A DNA stretch of 64,000 bases, taken from NCBI RefSeq assembly GCF_017745275.1, contig NZ_JAGHZS010000009.1, forward strand, positions 348,969-412,968, read 5' to 3'. The notes under the pieces are model-generated. The model was not told where the DNA came from. It worked only from the letters and a program-made list of their open reading frames with translations, and made no database searches. Shown in pieces: positions 18,563-27,289 of the stretch. This DNA comes from Chitinophaga sp. (GTDB taxonomy: Bacteria; Bacteroidota; Bacteroidia; Chitinophagales; Chitinophagaceae). Position 1 is the first letter of the stretch, and each line of letters starts with the position of its first letter. Both the position numbers and the translations under genes were made by a program.

Positions 18563-19525
18563 TCAGAGGAAAAAATTATATCCCATAATTCCCTGATCAG
18601 GCTGCTTGTCCGACATCACCACCTGCTTATCTCCCGGTGGTGGCAATAGTTGCGTAGTCACCTCTACATCTGCCGGCAGTAAGTATCCATAACAGGTTTC
18701 CAGCAGTTTCCCATAAGGCTGCCACGGCAGGTAATCGTATATCCGTTGGCGTTTAACCGGGCCAATACTGACCGTTAATACCGGCATATCCGTGTAACAC
18801 TGTGTACCCACCATTGCATCTACTCCTAATGCACATTCTCCCAATGGCACCGTATTGCCGGTGCTCACCAGTTGCGGCTGCCGGTTGATGGAAATAGAAA
18901 CCGGCTCTTCGAACACCTGCTCCAGGCACAACTTCACGAGGGGCATGTTGCCGGCTATATGATGCATATAGGGCAACAGCTTCACCAACCTGTTCGCGGC
19001 CGCTGCGGGAAGTCCTTCGGGCAGGTCCCAGAAGGCATGGAACAACTGGTCTGCATCTTTCCCGAATACATCAAACAACAAATGCTTTTCCCGCTGTTCC
19101 AGGTATACCCGCTGCAGAAAGAATTCATTCTCCAGTGGTTGAAAGAACCGACGGGCCTGTTGCTGCTGTTGTTGCTGCTTCTTGTAACGGGTCACCATTT
19201 CCGTGACCCCACTTTGACGAGCAGAAGGTGTTTGTTTAAACTCGTGAAATATACCCTGCGGTAAACGGTCATAAATACCATCCCGCGAAAGAGAAAAACT
19301 AATGAACGGCTGATAAGGCTGACTATCATCAAGTTTTACATGCGTAATATCTGTGGTGAATGAACGGGTAAATACGTTCTTCATCTGTACTACCACTTCT
19401 TCTTCCCGCACATGATTTTCCAGTAACTCTCCTACCACTACTTCCGCCCTAACGTCGTAGGGTAAAGCATTGACATGATCAATCACCTCATCCAGTGCGG
19501 CAGCCTTCTCTGCATTATTTACCAT
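18563..19525 (-). CDS. tssG: T6SS baseplate protein TssG (Bacteroidota type)
   Basis: 320 residues with no signal peptide or membrane segment. The C-terminal end GIMGYNFFL resembles the LGYNT/LGWNTWL ending of TssG proteins, and the body has the late TssG-like segments LPYMHHIAGNMPLVKLCLEQVFEEPV and VLTVSIGPVKRQRIYDYLP. TssG forms the wedge with TssF and TssE, both encoded just across the divergent promoter region. A glutamine run (KKQQQQQQQAR) lies near residue 115. It is the first gene of the tssG-N-K-O block. Confidence 0.75.
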   Translation of the reverse strand: MVNNAEKAAALDEVIDHVNALPYDVRAEVVVGELLENHVREEEVVVQMKNVFTRSFTTDITHVKLDDSQPYQPFISFSLSRDGIYDRLPQGIFHEFKQTPSARQSGVTEMVTRYKKQQQQQQQARRFFQPLENEFFLQRVYLEQREKHLLFDVFGKDADQLFHAFWDLPEGLPAAAANRLVKLLPYMHHIAGNMPLVKLCLEQVFEEPVSISINRQPQLVSTGNTVPLGECALGVDAMVGTQCYTDMPVLTVSIGPVKRQRIYDYLPWQPYGKLLETCYGYLLPADVEVTTQLLPPPGDKQVVMSDKQPDQGIMGYNFFL

Positions 19526-19754
19526 AAGGTATGATTTAGGTTTTTCTTATCCAGCTAATTTACCGTTAGCATAACTATCATTCGTCTATGGTTCCGGGCT
19601 AACAACTCCAGCAACAAAAATAGGGGATTGCTTTTATTTATTGTGGCTTAAATTTTGAACCAAGGGAAATTTTTTTCCGGGTGAATTAACTTTAGCAATT
19701 TATCCAAAAAAACACTAAAATTGTAAATCTGAATTGTAAAAACCTGAAAAACCG
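19526..19754. promoter_or_regulatory. Divergent tssG / tssP promoter region
   Basis: 229 bases between divergent T6SS blocks. On the minus strand TATTTTTG (rc of 19615-19622) fits the -7 element for tssG, without a clear -33. On the plus strand TAACTTTA (19687-19694) is a 7/8 match for tssP. Both blocks probably start here, so their expression may be coordinated. Confidence 0.45.
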
Positions 19755-20810
19755 ATGGCCCCCCGTAAACCCGAAAATGAACGTAAGGTTAACTCATTCC
19801 GACCTTTTGGTAAAATTGCCAGTCATGTAGATCCCATGGTGCTATGGACATTTCTTGGCCTGTTCCTCATCAGCGCTGTACTGCTTGCCTTCCAGATGGA
19901 TGGCCGGGAAGACTGCAGCAACACCAACATTACACTCAGTCATATACAAAATAGTAACAGCAAAGCATATGCAGTAGGAGAAGTCATTACATTTAATGCG
20001 GAGAGTCATGATAAAAAAACAGGGAACTATACCTGGGAATTTGGCGACTCCAGCGCGAAAGCAACCGGTAAACAAGTATATCACTCCTTCAATAAAGCAG
20101 GCAGCTACCTCGTTACACTCACCTCCGGAAAATGTACCTGGAATATAGAAGTGCTGGTGGTGATGAATACACCAACTACCGCAGTCAATAACAACGCAGA
20201 CGTATTCCCTGTAATTGACGGCCCTTCAGAAGCTTTTGCAGGACGCCCCGTGACCTTCAGTAACAAAACGCCTTCCGCCACCAAATGGAGCTGGCACCTG
20301 CTGCAGGATAACGCGGAAGTACATACCGGCTCCTCCGTTACATATACCTTCTCCTCTCCGGGTGAAAGAACTTTGTCGCTGATCATTAATGGCGACAGCA
20401 GCCATATGGTACTGAAACACATTACCGTATTCCCTGCCCGTCCGGTGGAACGTCCGGATGTTCCGCAGCCTTATATACCACCCGCTCCGGCGCCAGCACC
20501 CGCACCAGCGCCTGCGCCTGCACCGGAAAAGAAACCTTCTATCTCGGATGATGAATTCAAATACCTGCTCATACAGGTAACTCAAAAACAAAAGAGCGCC
20601 GCAGATTTTGCACAGTATCTCTGTAATAATATGAATGCCAGGGTAGTACTGAATGCTAATGATGTAGATAATTTCTCCCATTTCTGTTCCCGCATTTATG
20701 GCAAAAAGAAATTCAAGATAGAAAGGGTCAATCTCACCAAAACGCCAGATGGCTGTATCAATGAGATCCTGATCATGTACGATCGCAAAAAAGTGTTGGG
20801 CATATTTTAA
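19755..20810 (+). CDS. tssP: T6SS-iii envelope protein TssP with two PKD domains
   Basis: 351 residues. A cytoplasmic stub of about 28 residues, one transmembrane helix (PMVLWTFLGLFLISAVLLAFQM), then two PKD-like Ig domains in the periplasm: the first with YTWEFGDSSAKATGKQVYHSF, the second with TKWSWHLLQDNAEVH...VTYTFSSPGERTLSLII. A Pro-Ala linker (PPAPAPAPAPAPAPAP, about 238-253) leads to a C-terminal domain of about 95 residues. This is the TssP layout. It is expected to be part of the trans-envelope complex with TssN and TssO. Confidence 0.85.
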   Translation: MAPRKPENERKVNSFRPFGKIASHVDPMVLWTFLGLFLISAVLLAFQMDGREDCSNTNITLSHIQNSNSKAYAVGEVITFNAESHDKKTGNYTWEFGDSSAKATGKQVYHSFNKAGSYLVTLTSGKCTWNIEVLVVMNTPTTAVNNNADVFPVIDGPSEAFAGRPVTFSNKTPSATKWSWHLLQDNAEVHTGSSVTYTFSSPGERTLSLIINGDSSHMVLKHITVFPARPVERPDVPQPYIPPAPAPAPAPAPAPAPEKKPSISDDEFKYLLIQVTQKQKSAADFAQYLCNNMNARVVLNANDVDNFSHFCSRIYGKKKFKIERVNLTKTPDGCINEILIMYDRKKVLGIF

Positions 20811-20819
20811 GCCGCTATC

Positions 20820-21251
20820 ATGAAAGGAAAATATTATAAACTACCGATAGACTTCTCGCAACTGCTGCAAAAAAAGGACATGCCAGCCATTGCACTCGAA
20901 GAATCTATTGAACAACATATTCACCTGTTGATCACTACCGTATTGGGAGAAAATAAAGATGACGCCCAATATGGCTGCCAGTGGTGGGACAGCGACTTTG
21001 ATATCAAAGCCTCCAACAATGAAGTAAAAGAACAGATAGAAAGCGCCGTGAAAGCATCTATTGTTCGCTATGAAAAAAGAATTGCACAGATAAGGGTAGT
21101 GGCCGCTGTGAACCAGGAAGAGCTGTTGATGCCAGCCACCCGAAAGATGAAGAAGAAAATCCGGGTAACCGTTACCGGTACCATTGCCAAAAACAATAAC
21201 CCGTTTCAATACAGCAGCTTCTTCTACATCAGCCCCTTATCGTACGATTAA
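20820..21251 (+). CDS. tssE: T6SS baseplate wedge protein TssE (gp25-like)
   Basis: 143 residues. The GPW/gp25 pattern is visible: SIEQHIHLLITTVLGENKDDAQYGCQWWDSDF (family R/N-x-x-G-x-x-P-x-x-G-x-x-W region, here YGCQWWD), then IESAVKASIVRYEKRIAQIRV. TssE nucleates sheath assembly on the baseplate. It starts nine bases after tssP and is followed by tssF 23 bases later. Confidence 0.85.
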   Translation: MKGKYYKLPIDFSQLLQKKDMPAIALEESIEQHIHLLITTVLGENKDDAQYGCQWWDSDFDIKASNNEVKEQIESAVKASIVRYEKRIAQIRVVAAVNQEELLMPATRKMKKKIRVTVTGTIAKNNNPFQYSSFFYISPLSYD

Positions 21252-21274
21252 TCATTTGTTTATTAACGCCACTC

Positions 21275-23101
21275 ATGAAAGAAAAGAAAGAACGAATAAA
21301 AGACCGGATGCTCAAAACCGCCGCCCGCCTCTGGGGATATCCCGACGCGGAGGTGGAAACCTCTTTTGACCCGGTAGTACAGCTGCTGCTGGAAGCCTGC
21401 GCCAGCGAGCTGGAAAAGATATCAGGAGAAGTGGATGTTTCTCATGCGCGACTGGTGGAAAGACTGGCCCAGATCATGATGCCGGAACCTATCACCAGCA
21501 GCCAGCCGGCTTATGGTATCCTGCATGCTATTGCCACTGAACCCGTAGCCGATATTCATGCAGACCATCAATTTTATCAACATACCAAAGCAGGTACCCA
21601 TACCCGCGATATTTTCTTTTCACCTGTTACCCACCACCGCCTGTTCCGCGGCCAGGTGCAATACCTCGGCATCGGCAACAAACTCTACGAAACACGTGAC
21701 AACTGGTTCAAAGAACAAATCCTCCAGGGACAAACTTTTCCCGACATGGCTCCCAACCATTTATGGATAGGCCTGCTGATGGATGATGTAGCCCATTCCT
21801 GGGAAGGCATGTCGTTTTTCTTTGACCTTCGCAATATTCACCAGCAGGAAATGTTTTATCATTACCTCCCGCTGGCCCGCGTATTCCTGAACAATAAAGA
21901 AGTATCTGTAAAAGCCGGATACCACCATAGCCGCAGTGCCGCCGAAGAAGAAGTAGACAGCATGATACAGGTGGCCGTGAATAACAACGCCCGTTACAGT
22001 CAACATATCCTGCAACGTTTCCGCCGGCACTTCCTCACGGTAACAGACGCACCTCCGGCCGGTGCACCCGTTTTGCCGGAAACATTACAACGTATTTTCG
22101 GGGCAGACAGTAACCGGCTCAACAAAGAAGTTCAATGGCTGCGCATAGAATTTCCGGAAGCGCTGCACCATACCTTGCTGGAGGACCTTTACTGCAGCAT
22201 CAACTGCTTTCCCGTTATCAATAAAAAGAATAACGAGCAGTCGATGAAGCTGAATCGTTACCTGAACATCATTCCAATGCAAACGCCGGATATCTTTTTC
22301 GATATCAAACGTGTATACGACCTCGAAGGAGCCGATTACTATGTTCGTAATTTTTCCACTGCCGGCCAGATGCAGGAAGGCGAGCTGGTCATTCGCAGCA
22401 GTGGCATCGGTCGCTTTGATACCCGCGAAGCCAAAGAGGTGATTGCCTACCTGGTGGAAGTGATCCGGGATGAAAGCTCCCTGTTTGAAGAAGTAAAGAA
22501 TGATTATGTGACGAACCGCATGCGGGAACTGCATCAGCTGATTGCCTCCCTGGAAGAGCAACTGCAGCCCAGCGCCAACAAAGGCAATATCCCCTATGTG
22601 ATGGTGAAACCGAAAGAAAATGCAGAGTATATCTTCATAGAATTTTATTCCACCAACGGTACTGCCGCCAATAATATCCGTATGGGTAACCGCCTGCTGG
22701 AATATGGCAGCATCAACACCCGGCCCAATACCATTACGCTACTCACCAATACTCAAGGCGGTAAAGACCGGCTCAACATTGACGAAAAAATCAATTTGTA
22801 CCGTTCCCATTTATTATCGCATAACCGTATTGTGACCACCGAAGATATCAAGGCGCTCTGCAAAACTATCTTTGGGAAAGAAATGAAAACAGCGGCTGTT
22901 GCCAAAGGTATTGCGCTGCAACCCGGCGATGGAGCGGGATACAGCCGTACACTCGACATCCGGATTAACTTACATCTGCCTACCGAGCGTTACCCTGCTG
23001 CTAATCTTCACTACATGAAAGAAGAATTATTGCTGCAGTTGGCGGAAAAATCGAGCAATACTTTTCCTTATAGAGTATTTATTAATGAAGTGCTGGCATA
23101 A
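21275..23101 (+). CDS. tssF: T6SS baseplate protein TssF
   Basis: 608 residues, the normal TssF length. The N-terminal RMLKTAARLWGYPDAEVETSFDPVVQLLLEACASELEKI is the conserved start of TssF proteins (FDPxxxxLxEAxA). The late part has MKLNRYLNIIPM and the segment with HLLSHNRIVTTEDIKALCKTIFG. It builds two subunits of the baseplate wedge with TssG and TssE. It is the last gene of the rightward tssP-E-F block and converges on a lytic transglycosylase gene. Confidence 0.9.
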   Translation: MKEKKERIKDRMLKTAARLWGYPDAEVETSFDPVVQLLLEACASELEKISGEVDVSHARLVERLAQIMMPEPITSSQPAYGILHAIATEPVADIHADHQFYQHTKAGTHTRDIFFSPVTHHRLFRGQVQYLGIGNKLYETRDNWFKEQILQGQTFPDMAPNHLWIGLLMDDVAHSWEGMSFFFDLRNIHQQEMFYHYLPLARVFLNNKEVSVKAGYHHSRSAAEEEVDSMIQVAVNNNARYSQHILQRFRRHFLTVTDAPPAGAPVLPETLQRIFGADSNRLNKEVQWLRIEFPEALHHTLLEDLYCSINCFPVINKKNNEQSMKLNRYLNIIPMQTPDIFFDIKRVYDLEGADYYVRNFSTAGQMQEGELVIRSSGIGRFDTREAKEVIAYLVEVIRDESSLFEEVKNDYVTNRMRELHQLIASLEEQLQPSANKGNIPYVMVKPKENAEYIFIEFYSTNGTAANNIRMGNRLLEYGSINTRPNTITLLTNTQGGKDRLNIDEKINLYRSHLLSHNRIVTTEDIKALCKTIFGKEMKTAAVAKGIALQPGDGAGYSRTLDIRINLHLPTERYPAANLHYMKEELLLQLAEKSSNTFPYRVFINEVLA

Positions 23102-23126
23102 GTCAATGCAGCATGGATATGAAATA

Positions 23127-23165
23127 ATGCGTTATTGATCAGCTGCAGGCGGGTTGATAACGCAT
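23127..23165. terminator. Weak inverted repeat between converging tssF and lytic transglycosylase genes
   Basis: ATGCGTTAT (23127-23135) and ATAACGCAT (23157-23165) form a perfect 9-bp stem with a 21-base loop containing CAGCTGCAG. There is no U-run, so a terminator role is only suggested by its position in the 194-base convergent gap. Nothing else was seen in that gap. Confidence 0.3.
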
Positions 23166-23295
23166 CTGGTTTGGGGCACAGGTGTGGTTGTATTATTGTT
23201 GTTATCTTCCGCATACCCCCCGTAACCTATCCAGGACTACGGCTCCTCCCGTTCACATTGTTAAAGCTACAGATATCATTACTGTGAGGAGTTAA

Positions 23296-24393
23296 TTATT
23301 GTTGCATTGCCAGTGGCATCTCCGGCAAAAGATTGTTCCATGCAGTGCTTTTGTGATCCGCTACTCCACGCAACTGCACGGCCCCGCCCGTTTTCAGTAA
23401 GTCCGCAGGCACTCCTTTTTTTCCATCTTCCGCATATAGCACTATGCTATTCCCAAAGCCAAGATCTACATACACGCGGTTACTCACCAGCCAGCCCTTT
23501 CCGGAAAGACTGGAGTTTTTACGTATATACACACCGTTAGCCTGCAGGTCGTCGAGCAACTGAATACTGATTAACTGCCCGTCTTCGAAGTGGGTGTTAT
23601 TTTGCAGGCGGGCTGCATATACCGCTATACCAGATTTTACAAGGGTTGTTTTGCCGATAGCAATACGGATGGTATTAAAATCCTTATCGCCGGATTTACT
23701 GACAGGCGCTGGTGTGGCAAACACGGAGCCGTTGCTGGTACTTTTGCTGAATACATTGTAACCAAATCCGGGCATGTATAACTCAGGGCTTTCAAACAAT
23801 TGTTTGATGGCAATGATTTTATAAATATACTGGGCGGTTTCATTGTTCAGCAGCAACTGGTAGTAGTCGCTGCTCCCCTGCCGTTTTATATTCCGGGAGA
23901 TATTTCCCGATCCGGCGTTATAGGCTGCTGCGGCCAATGTCCAGGAGTGTAGCTGATCATGTAGCATGCGTATTAGTTTACACGCTGCATGGGTCGCTTT
24001 GATCAGGTGATTGCGTTCATCATAGCCAGCGCTGACGGTGAGCCCCAGGTCTGCCGCAGTACCAGGCATAATTTGCCATACACCCTGCGCGCCAACGGGA
24101 GAGGTAGCATTACTTAATCCACTTTCCACAATTGGCAGGTATTTGAAATCCAGGGGTACCTGGTATTGTTGCAGAATAGGTTCTATGACCGGGAAATATA
24201 ATTCTGCTTTCCCACGCAGTGCTGGCAGGTATCCCTGGTAGCGCAGGTTGCGTTTAATCACATCCATCAGCCGGTAAGAAACGAAATCTCTTTTCATAGG
24301 CACTACTTCTCCGCAGAAATCTATCTGCTGTGCCTGCCCGGAAACGGTCAGCAACAGGAGGCATCCTGTTATCAGAAAAAGATGTTTGATCAT
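23296..24393 (-). CDS. Lytic transglycosylase (SLT/MltD-like) in the T6SS operon
   Basis: 365 residues. A Sec signal peptide (MIKHLFLITGCLLLLTVSGQAQQ) precedes an SLT domain: LPIVESGL with catalytic Glu about residue 90, SPVGAQGVWQIMPGTAADLGL, and WTLAAAAYNAGSGNI. The C-terminal 120 residues have a repeat-like 'ILPV YAARLQNN...' region reminiscent of an OmpA-less LysM/MltD tail, not clearly a LysM. It would cleave peptidoglycan glycan strands, plausibly to let the T6SS envelope complex assemble. It overlaps the TraN-like gene by four bases. Confidence 0.85.
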   Translation of the reverse strand: MIKHLFLITGCLLLLTVSGQAQQIDFCGEVVPMKRDFVSYRLMDVIKRNLRYQGYLPALRGKAELYFPVIEPILQQYQVPLDFKYLPIVESGLSNATSPVGAQGVWQIMPGTAADLGLTVSAGYDERNHLIKATHAACKLIRMLHDQLHSWTLAAAAYNAGSGNISRNIKRQGSSDYYQLLLNNETAQYIYKIIAIKQLFESPELYMPGFGYNVFSKSTSNGSVFATPAPVSKSGDKDFNTIRIAIGKTTLVKSGIAVYAARLQNNTHFEDGQLISIQLLDDLQANGVYIRKNSSLSGKGWLVSNRVYVDLGFGNSIVLYAEDGKKGVPADLLKTGGAVQLRGVADHKSTAWNNLLPEMPLAMQQ

Positions 24394-25283
24394 TGCTTAG
24401 CCAACATATATTTGGGGAGCACCGTTACCGGCAGATACAATACTACCTGTTGTTTTCCTTCTGATGTTTGCAGTACAATAATAATTTCATCTTCTTTCTT
24501 AAATTGTTTGGAAGGTACTACATATACTTCGCTGGCTTCCTCTCTGGGGGCAATAATGGCCGGCCCTTTTCTATAGAGGATAGGCATGGTATGCAACAAG
24601 GCAGTATCTTTTTTCTCTTTATGAATCAGGCTGGCTTTTAAAATTTCAAAAGGTGCCTTTCCTTTGTTCCGGATACGGAAGCTGAAGTAGTTCATATTGC
24701 TCAGGGTCATGGCTTGTGCATATCCCAGGCTTACTCCTTCCACTTTTACTTCGTACTGGTGATTTACTTTATGATCCTTTCCAAAGTCCTCCGCAATTTT
24801 CCCAACGGTAACGGTGTCTACGCTGATGAGGTTACCGGTTTCTTCGGGGAGGTTCATCAGTTGTTCATCGCCGCTGCGTTCTCCTCTGCCGGCGCGGGGC
24901 GCCTGTGGTGTTGCTTCGGGAGTAGTGTAGGCTCCGGTTGTTTTAGGCTTGCCGGATAAAGTATATTTCAGGCGTGATAAATCTGCTTTATCGCGATAGG
25001 CGATGATCATGTAATGAATATTTTCTCCTTCCCGCACAATCAGGTTGGTGGGATGTGGCGCCGCAGTGATAGGCCGCAGAAATACCATATTACCGTCTAC
25101 AATGCGATAGTCATAGTCGGCATTCTTACCATCGCCGATCTGGAAAGTTGTTATAGGAGCACCAGAGGTAATCAGTGTTACCGCACCTTTGGTGGTCAGA
25201 ATACTATCCGTACCTGTTTGGGCATTTACAGACAGCCCTGTGATTAACAAACAAAGCAGTAGACTGCACAGCACTCGTTTCAT
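24390..25283 (-). CDS. Periplasmic TraN-like (DUF4138-like) protein in the T6SS operon
   Basis: 297 residues from ATG 25283 (MKRVLCSLLLCLLITGLSVNAQ, a clear signal peptide). The open frame runs 33 codons further upstream but without a better start. The segment DYDYRIVDGNMVFLRPITAAP...NLIVREGENIHYMIIAYRDKADLSRLKYTLSG strongly recalls the beta-sandwich domain of conjugative-transposon TraN (DUF4138), itself VirB9-like. A second beta-rich domain follows a linker rich in P, A and R. Its neighbours are tssC upstream and the transglycosylase downstream, so it may be an envelope component of this T6SS. The function is inferred. Confidence 0.6.
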   Translation of the reverse strand: MKRVLCSLLLCLLITGLSVNAQTGTDSILTTKGAVTLITSGAPITTFQIGDGKNADYDYRIVDGNMVFLRPITAAPHPTNLIVREGENIHYMIIAYRDKADLSRLKYTLSGKPKTTGAYTTPEATPQAPRAGRGERSGDEQLMNLPEETGNLISVDTVTVGKIAEDFGKDHKVNHQYEVKVEGVSLGYAQAMTLSNMNYFSFRIRNKGKAPFEILKASLIHKEKKDTALLHTMPILYRKGPAIIAPREEASEVYVVPSKQFKKEDEIIIVLQTSEGKQQVVLYLPVTVLPKYMLAKQ

Positions 25284-25399
25284 CGTTACGTCAGCTTTTA
25301 CCTTTAAAAAATGTAGGGATATTTTTATGCAGGCAGCTTTCGGGCTTCCGGGCGATAGCCATAAATACCGCTGTAAGCCCAAAAGCTGCCCTAAAAAGA

Positions 25400-26767
25400 T
25401 TATTTACCATCCTGTTCATAGGTAGTATCCCAATCTGTTGCTTCATCGCCTTTTTGGCCCTCCATTTTGATCAGGAAGTTTTTTGCCGGGAAGTAAGGTT
25501 TCAGATGGATATCCAGGTGGATACGATCTTTCTGTATCGGATCCTGTTCAAAACGGCGGATATTGAAGTCTTCAATCAACTTATCCGGTCCGGTGATGCC
25601 ATCGAGGAAGCGGATGATCTGCTTCATGAGGTCCTTACGCGTATTGGCGTTGAAGTTTTCGAAAGCACGGCGGTTCAGGAAGTCCATCAGCACCTTTGTC
25701 ACAAAGTCGAATACGCGAACTACCGAGTAGGTTTGTAACCCGAGGTTATCGCCATTGAACAATGTTTTGGCACTAAAGGCCATTACCTTGCCATATTCTT
25801 TCACCATGGGCACCAGTCCCATTTTTTCCAGGCTGGCGATTTCGCTTTTCTTCAATTCAAATTTCACCCCGTCTACTTCGTTCATACCACCGAATTTTTT
25901 ACCGGCGGTCACCTGCGACATCAGGGTTTTATATATTTTTCCTGCCAGCGCACCGGAAGGAGGTACATAGAGGTGATCCTGTTCTCCTACTTCATCAAAC
26001 TTGCCGCGGCCTACCAGCCAGTTGCAGGACATGATGACATTAGAACGATGGATTTCCCCACCGGTCAGGTTAGCCAGTTCAAACATTTCCATCACATCAT
26101 CCGGTGCATCCAGGTGTGCGAAGTCAGTGACCAGCATCGCTTTATTTTCGTGGGCAATTTTCGCCCATTTCTCAATTACTTTGTTGGAGCCCAGGTATCC
26201 GGGGATAACCAGCAGGCTGTAGTTGGTGCGCAGATCCAGGCGATCGTAGTTGCTCACCAGCTCATTATTAATAGCATCGATAAAACGGGTATTATCGAGG
26301 TCTTTCAACTGTTCCAGTTCCACGTTGATAAAGGAAATGTTCTTTACTTTATCGGATTCAGTATTCTTGAAGAACAGTGCCACGTTTCGGTACGACTGCT
26401 CCAGTTCCCTGGTGGAATCCACTGCTTCCGCAAGGTTGGCCGACAGCACCTTTCCTGCTTCTTCCGCATGGGAGGTACAGTAGTCTACCATCTCAGGCAG
26501 TTCAGTTGTTTCGGACAACATTTTCTCCCAGAGAGATAATACTTTCTTCAGTTTATCTCTTTCTGCCTTTTTACCGGCTTCAGTTAAAAATATATTACGG
26601 CGCGCTTTCCTTTCGGGGTTCAGGTTTTGCGCACCTTCAATAGTGCCTTCCAATAGATCGAAGCCACCGTACTTTGCAAGATCTTCAATATTTCCGGTGA
26701 GGTTAACTTCCTGCTGTGACGACAGTCCATCATTTTGCAGCTCCTGGTTTTTCTGTAATTCTGCCAT
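25400..26767 (-). CDS. tssC: T6SS contractile sheath large subunit TssC (VipB)
   Basis: 455 residues. Family signatures are LDAINNELVSNYDRLDLRTNYSLLVIPGYLG-like text in the N-terminal third and FDFVTKVLMDFLNRRAFENF in the C-terminal third, ending in strands DRIHLDIHLKPYFPAKNFLIKMEGQ. TssC forms the sheath with TssB. It lies 41 bases after tssB in the tssH-B-C block. Confidence 0.88.
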   Translation of the reverse strand: MAELQKNQELQNDGLSSQQEVNLTGNIEDLAKYGGFDLLEGTIEGAQNLNPERKARRNIFLTEAGKKAERDKLKKVLSLWEKMLSETTELPEMVDYCTSHAEEAGKVLSANLAEAVDSTRELEQSYRNVALFFKNTESDKVKNISFINVELEQLKDLDNTRFIDAINNELVSNYDRLDLRTNYSLLVIPGYLGSNKVIEKWAKIAHENKAMLVTDFAHLDAPDDVMEMFELANLTGGEIHRSNVIMSCNWLVGRGKFDEVGEQDHLYVPPSGALAGKIYKTLMSQVTAGKKFGGMNEVDGVKFELKKSEIASLEKMGLVPMVKEYGKVMAFSAKTLFNGDNLGLQTYSVVRVFDFVTKVLMDFLNRRAFENFNANTRKDLMKQIIRFLDGITGPDKLIEDFNIRRFEQDPIQKDRIHLDIHLKPYFPAKNFLIKMEGQKGDEATDWDTTYEQDGK

Positions 26768-26808
26768 AATCAGTAAGGTTATGTTCCTGGATTGGGGGGA
26801 ACCGTTAA

Positions 26809-27255
26809 TTATTTGGTATTAAGGTCATTCATCATTCCGCGAATAGCGCCCAGTAAAGCTTTGCGGGCATCGGGATCGGCCAGTGCTGATTTCAGGATCT
26901 TATTCGTTTTCAGTTGTTTCATAATTTTCAGGTATTGTTCCTTTTCCGTAGCCAGGTCGTTCAGGAAAGCGCTTTGCGCTGTAATTCCCTTTACACCGAA
27001 ATCACCCAGGTGATGGAACTGTAATTTTTCAGGTACCGTACGGCCTTCTGCATCATGAAAGGATACATTTACAGCCGGTTTGAAGTGTTCAAAAACAGCT
27101 TCCACGGAAGTAAGCCCTTCCACAATTTCAGGTTTAACAGGCGCCTGCTGGGTTAACTTTTCAGCAAACAAGGTACGGTTATGCGATATCTCCGCGATGG
27201 CTTCGTTGGCGTCCAGCTTCACTTCTGTGCCGCCAATTCCGTAGTTGTCATTCAT
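26809..27255 (-). CDS. tssB: T6SS contractile sheath small subunit TssB (VipA)
   Basis: 148 residues, the expected size. The core text is VNVSFHDAEGRTVPEKLQFHHLGDFGVKGITAQSAFLNDL, a TssB-type LPEKLxFxxLxDFxPxxI motif. The C-terminal helix RKALLGAIRGMMNDLNTK would be the handle contacting TssC and ClpV. It starts 34 bases after the tssH stop. Confidence 0.87.
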   Translation of the reverse strand: MNDNYGIGGTEVKLDANEAIAEISHNRTLFAEKLTQQAPVKPEIVEGLTSVEAVFEHFKPAVNVSFHDAEGRTVPEKLQFHHLGDFGVKGITAQSAFLNDLATEKEQYLKIMKQLKTNKILKSALADPDARKALLGAIRGMMNDLNTK

Positions 27256-27289
27256 TTGATATAGAATTTAGAATTTTGGAATCTGACAA

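Noticed and set aside
20490..20540. Pro-Ala repeat in tssP as a possible phase-variable tract
   Set aside because: The repeat is built of codon units (in-frame PA pairs) and so changes length without frameshift. It is better explained as a flexible linker.
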